Shown in pieces: positions 61,583 to 64,000 of a stretch of 64,000 nucleotides of DNA. The notes beneath the pieces were generated by a model. That model saw only the letters and a list, made by a program, of their open reading frames with translations, was not told the DNA's origin and searched no databases. Source of the stretch: Lantana camara (taxonomy: Eukaryota > Streptophyta > Magnoliopsida > Lamiales > Verbenaceae); the NCBI GenBank assembly GCA_037501455.1, contig CM074860.1:54694501-54758500 (forward strand), in the 5' to 3' direction. Position numbers and translations under genes: made by a program. Each line of letters opens with the position of its first letter. The stretch's first letter is position 1.

Positions 61583-64000
61583 GTTTTCAAATCGGACTTC
61601 TGAAATTATAATCTCGGAATCCTGACTTCTTGGACTAAGCCTCGATGCTCGATATATTCACTTTCCTACTTAATGCATCAGCGACCACGTTAGCTTTTCC
61701 TGGATGGTACTGAATGGTACAATCATAGTCTTCAAGAAATTCCATCCAACGTCTTTGCCTGATGTTAAGCTCCTTTTGTGTGAAGAGAAACTTGAGACTC
61801 TTATGGTCAGTGAAGACTTCAAACGTAGTACCATAAAGATAGTGACGCCACTTTGCCAAAGCAAGCACAACAGCCACAAGCTCAAGATCATTAGTAGGGT
61901 AATTCTTCTCTTGCTCTTTTAGTTTCCTCGAAGCATAAGCCACTACTCGACCGTTTTGTATTAGAACGCATCCAAGCCCTTCTTTAGAAGCATCTGAATA
62001 CACCGCATAGCCTTTGGTACCCTCAGGTAAAGTAAGAACAGGTGCTGAAGTTAATCTTTCTTTTAGGGTTTGGAAGCTCTTATCGCATGCATCACTCCAC
62101 TCAAACCCGCTCACTTTCTTTGTTAATCGGGTCAATGGGGCTGCGATCTTCGAAAAATCCTTCACAAATCGCCTGTAGCATCCTGCTAACCCGAGAAAAC
62201 CTCGAATTTCGGATGCATTTCTCGGTTTCTCCTATCGCATAACGGATTCCACCTTTGTTGGATCAACTTCCACTCCATTGCCTGAAATGATATGCACCAG
62301 GAATGCAACTCTATCGATCCAAAACTCGTATTTACTGAACTTCGCAAAACCACCGATGCTCTCTGAGGGTCTCCAGTACTCTTCTTAAATGTTGCGCATG
62401 CTCTTCTACGGACTTTGAATGCACTAAGATGTCATCAATGAAAATAACCACAAACTTGTCAAGAAACGGCCTGAATACTCGGTGCATCATGTCCATGAAT
62501 ACCTCTGGAGCATTCGTCAATCCAAAAGGTATAACTACGAACTCATAATGTCCATAACGGATTTTAAATCCCGTCTTAGGTATATCTTCCTCCCGGATAC
62601 GCAACTGATAGTAACCTTGCCTCAGATCAAGCTTTGAATAGACCTTAGACCCTTGCAAGAGATCAAACAACTCCTCAATGTGTGGTAGTGGATGCTTATT
62701 CTTGATTGTCATCCGATTCAGCTCACGGTAATCAATACACATACGCAATGACCTATCCTTCTTTTTCACGAACAACACTGGGGCACCCCATGGAGACGTG
62801 CTCGGTCAAATGTACCCACAAGCTAAGAGCTCATCCAGCTGCATTTTCAACTCCTTCAATTTTGCAGGGGCCATTCTATATGGAGTCTTCGCAAACGGTT
62901 CCGCAACGGGATGCAAATCAATAACAAACTCAATGTCTCTTCTGGGCGGTAGCGAACCTAACTGCTCGGGGAACACATCGAGAAACTCTTTCACAACCTC
63001 TGTTTCTTCCAGTTTATCCTGATCCTTCGGTTTGTTGAGAAGATAGGCCACATAACCTCTTGCTCCATCCCGTATTAATTTATTTGCCTCCATGAATGAA
63101 ATGAATGGACTGGACTTCACTCTTTCACCCGAAAATACCATTGAACCCAAAGAAATCTTCTTCTCATGACAATCTATGAAAGCTCTATGACGATGTAACC
63201 AATCCATTCCTAAAATTACACCATACCTTTTCATCGGTATCTCAATCAAATCCGCCGGATATGTTTTACCTTCAATACTCACCGGGCACTCACGAAAAAC
63301 TCTATTGGTCACCAAGCTTCCTCCAAGAGGAGAGCTAACCACATACATATGCTCGACACATAAAGCGGGCAAGGATAATGAAACAACTATATCCAGGGCA
63401 ATGAATGAATGAGTTGCCCCGGGATCAAACAATGCATGTAATGTTATGCCATGTATGCATATCGTACCTTCCACAACAGCAGTAGGATCAGGGTCGGCGG
63501 CGTCCTCTTCACCTCCCAACGCATAGGCCCATGCATGAATGGTAGCCTTTTGATTCCTAGAGGGTCTGGACTCTAGGCTCTTATGAGGGCACTGATTCAA
63601 CGTATGGTCTGACGAGCCACATTTAAAACATTTCTTAAGTCTTTTCCTACACTCCTCTGCTATGTGATTCGGACCAATGCAATATTAACATTCCGATGGA
63701 GCTGGGGTAGACACTGGAATAGGCCTTGGGGGTCTAGGTTTCTTGCCCTGGGGTCTCGGTGCTGGAGCTGACTGATACACCGGCCTCTTTCCAAACTTCA
63801 GAATCTGACCCGAGCTCGACGCCGGTCCCGAATGATATGCCCTTCTTCTACTCACAACTGTTTCTTCAACCTTCAAAGCTTTCTCAGTCACCTTAGCCCA
63901 GATGCTTGTATTTGCAGCCTCAAGAACATCCTTCATATCTTCCAGAAGGCTTTGATAAAATTGGATTGCCTTATGTCGATCATCACTTGCAATGTTCGGA
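61583..64000 (-). pseudogene. Old gypsy pol and gag: Gag, protease, RT, RNase H
   Basis: Reading leftwards from the window end: the C-terminal part of Gag (63936-63685), ended by an in-frame stop inside the first zinc knuckle; the second knuckle CFKCGSSDHTLNQC near 63620; a DPG protease ([11 protein letters not shown]); then RT, interrupted by TGA at 62806-62808 where relatives have an Arg codon (a CpG-type C-to-T change). RT continues in frame 62778-62332 with FIDDILVHS, then a frameshift near 62345 and another stop. RNase H is in a different frame (62165-61635, DHKSLKFLF). It is cut at 61587 by the young gypsy and continues at 32913. The 5' end lies beyond the window. Confidence 0.93.

Overview
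The window reads as plant, probably eudicot, repeat-rich heterochromatin. It is AT-rich, and every recognisable protein-coding stretch belongs to plant-type LTR retrotransposons: one Ty1/copia element and several Ty3/gypsy elements of the Tekay/Del chromovirus type (gag, protease, RT, RNase H, integrase, C-terminal chromodomain). Primer-binding sites match the plant initiator-Met tRNA 3' end (TGGTATCAGAGC). I found no convincing cellular gene, rRNA, tRNA or CRISPR array. The species cannot be named from this sequence alone.

The layout is a set of nested insertions, and most joints can be read from exact 5-bp target-site duplications (TSDs). Left part: the 3' portion of a Tekay-like LTR (1-2761) has cut a minus-strand copia element (gag-pol start 2762-4280, leader to 6424, PBS 6425-6437, 5' LTR 6440-8397). 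The copia sits beside an old minus-strand LTR fragment (8398-9884). From 9885 to the window end lies an old, mutated minus-strand gypsy element whose 3' LTR (9885-12277 plus 30807-31400) and pol were repeatedly invaded. Inside that LTR is a minus-strand solo LTR (12278-30806, TSD TGGAG). That solo LTR itself holds a plus-strand solo LTR (12714-16730, TSD CTTCC) and a complete non-coding element with 4017-bp LTRs (18054-28918, TSD GTTCA).

Right part: the pol of the old gypsy is split by a young, nearly intact Tekay-type gypsy (32914-61582, TSD GTTTT). Its own pol is split by an 18.7-kb array, LTR-internal-LTR-internal-LTR (37936-56612, TSD GCATC), of a third family with degenerate pol. The young gypsy has one visible nonsense codon apart from the insertion, so it is the best candidate source of enzymes for its non-autonomous neighbours, which share its PBS context, polypurine tract type and LTR ends (TGTAAC...GTGCTACA).

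The most interesting signal is not a gene. At least six different LTR families here, on both strands, carry the same internal layout: a pyrimidine-rich leader with a splice-donor-like site, an acceptor, a mini-exon of about 55-82 nt, a donor (usually AG|GTGAGG), an intron-like segment of about 0.73-1.04 kb and an acceptor usually ending in GCAG. The intron-like segment holds a stem whose two arms change together between families, and a second long-range stem (GCTAGGCGGA with TCCGCCTAGC) follows the acceptor. This suggests a conserved spliced and folded leader RNA encoded inside the LTR. It is an inference from sequence and needs transcript data. Other notable signals are a helically spaced G-box cluster in the copia LTR, a W-box cluster in the arrayed family and GC-rich palindrome clusters in several families.
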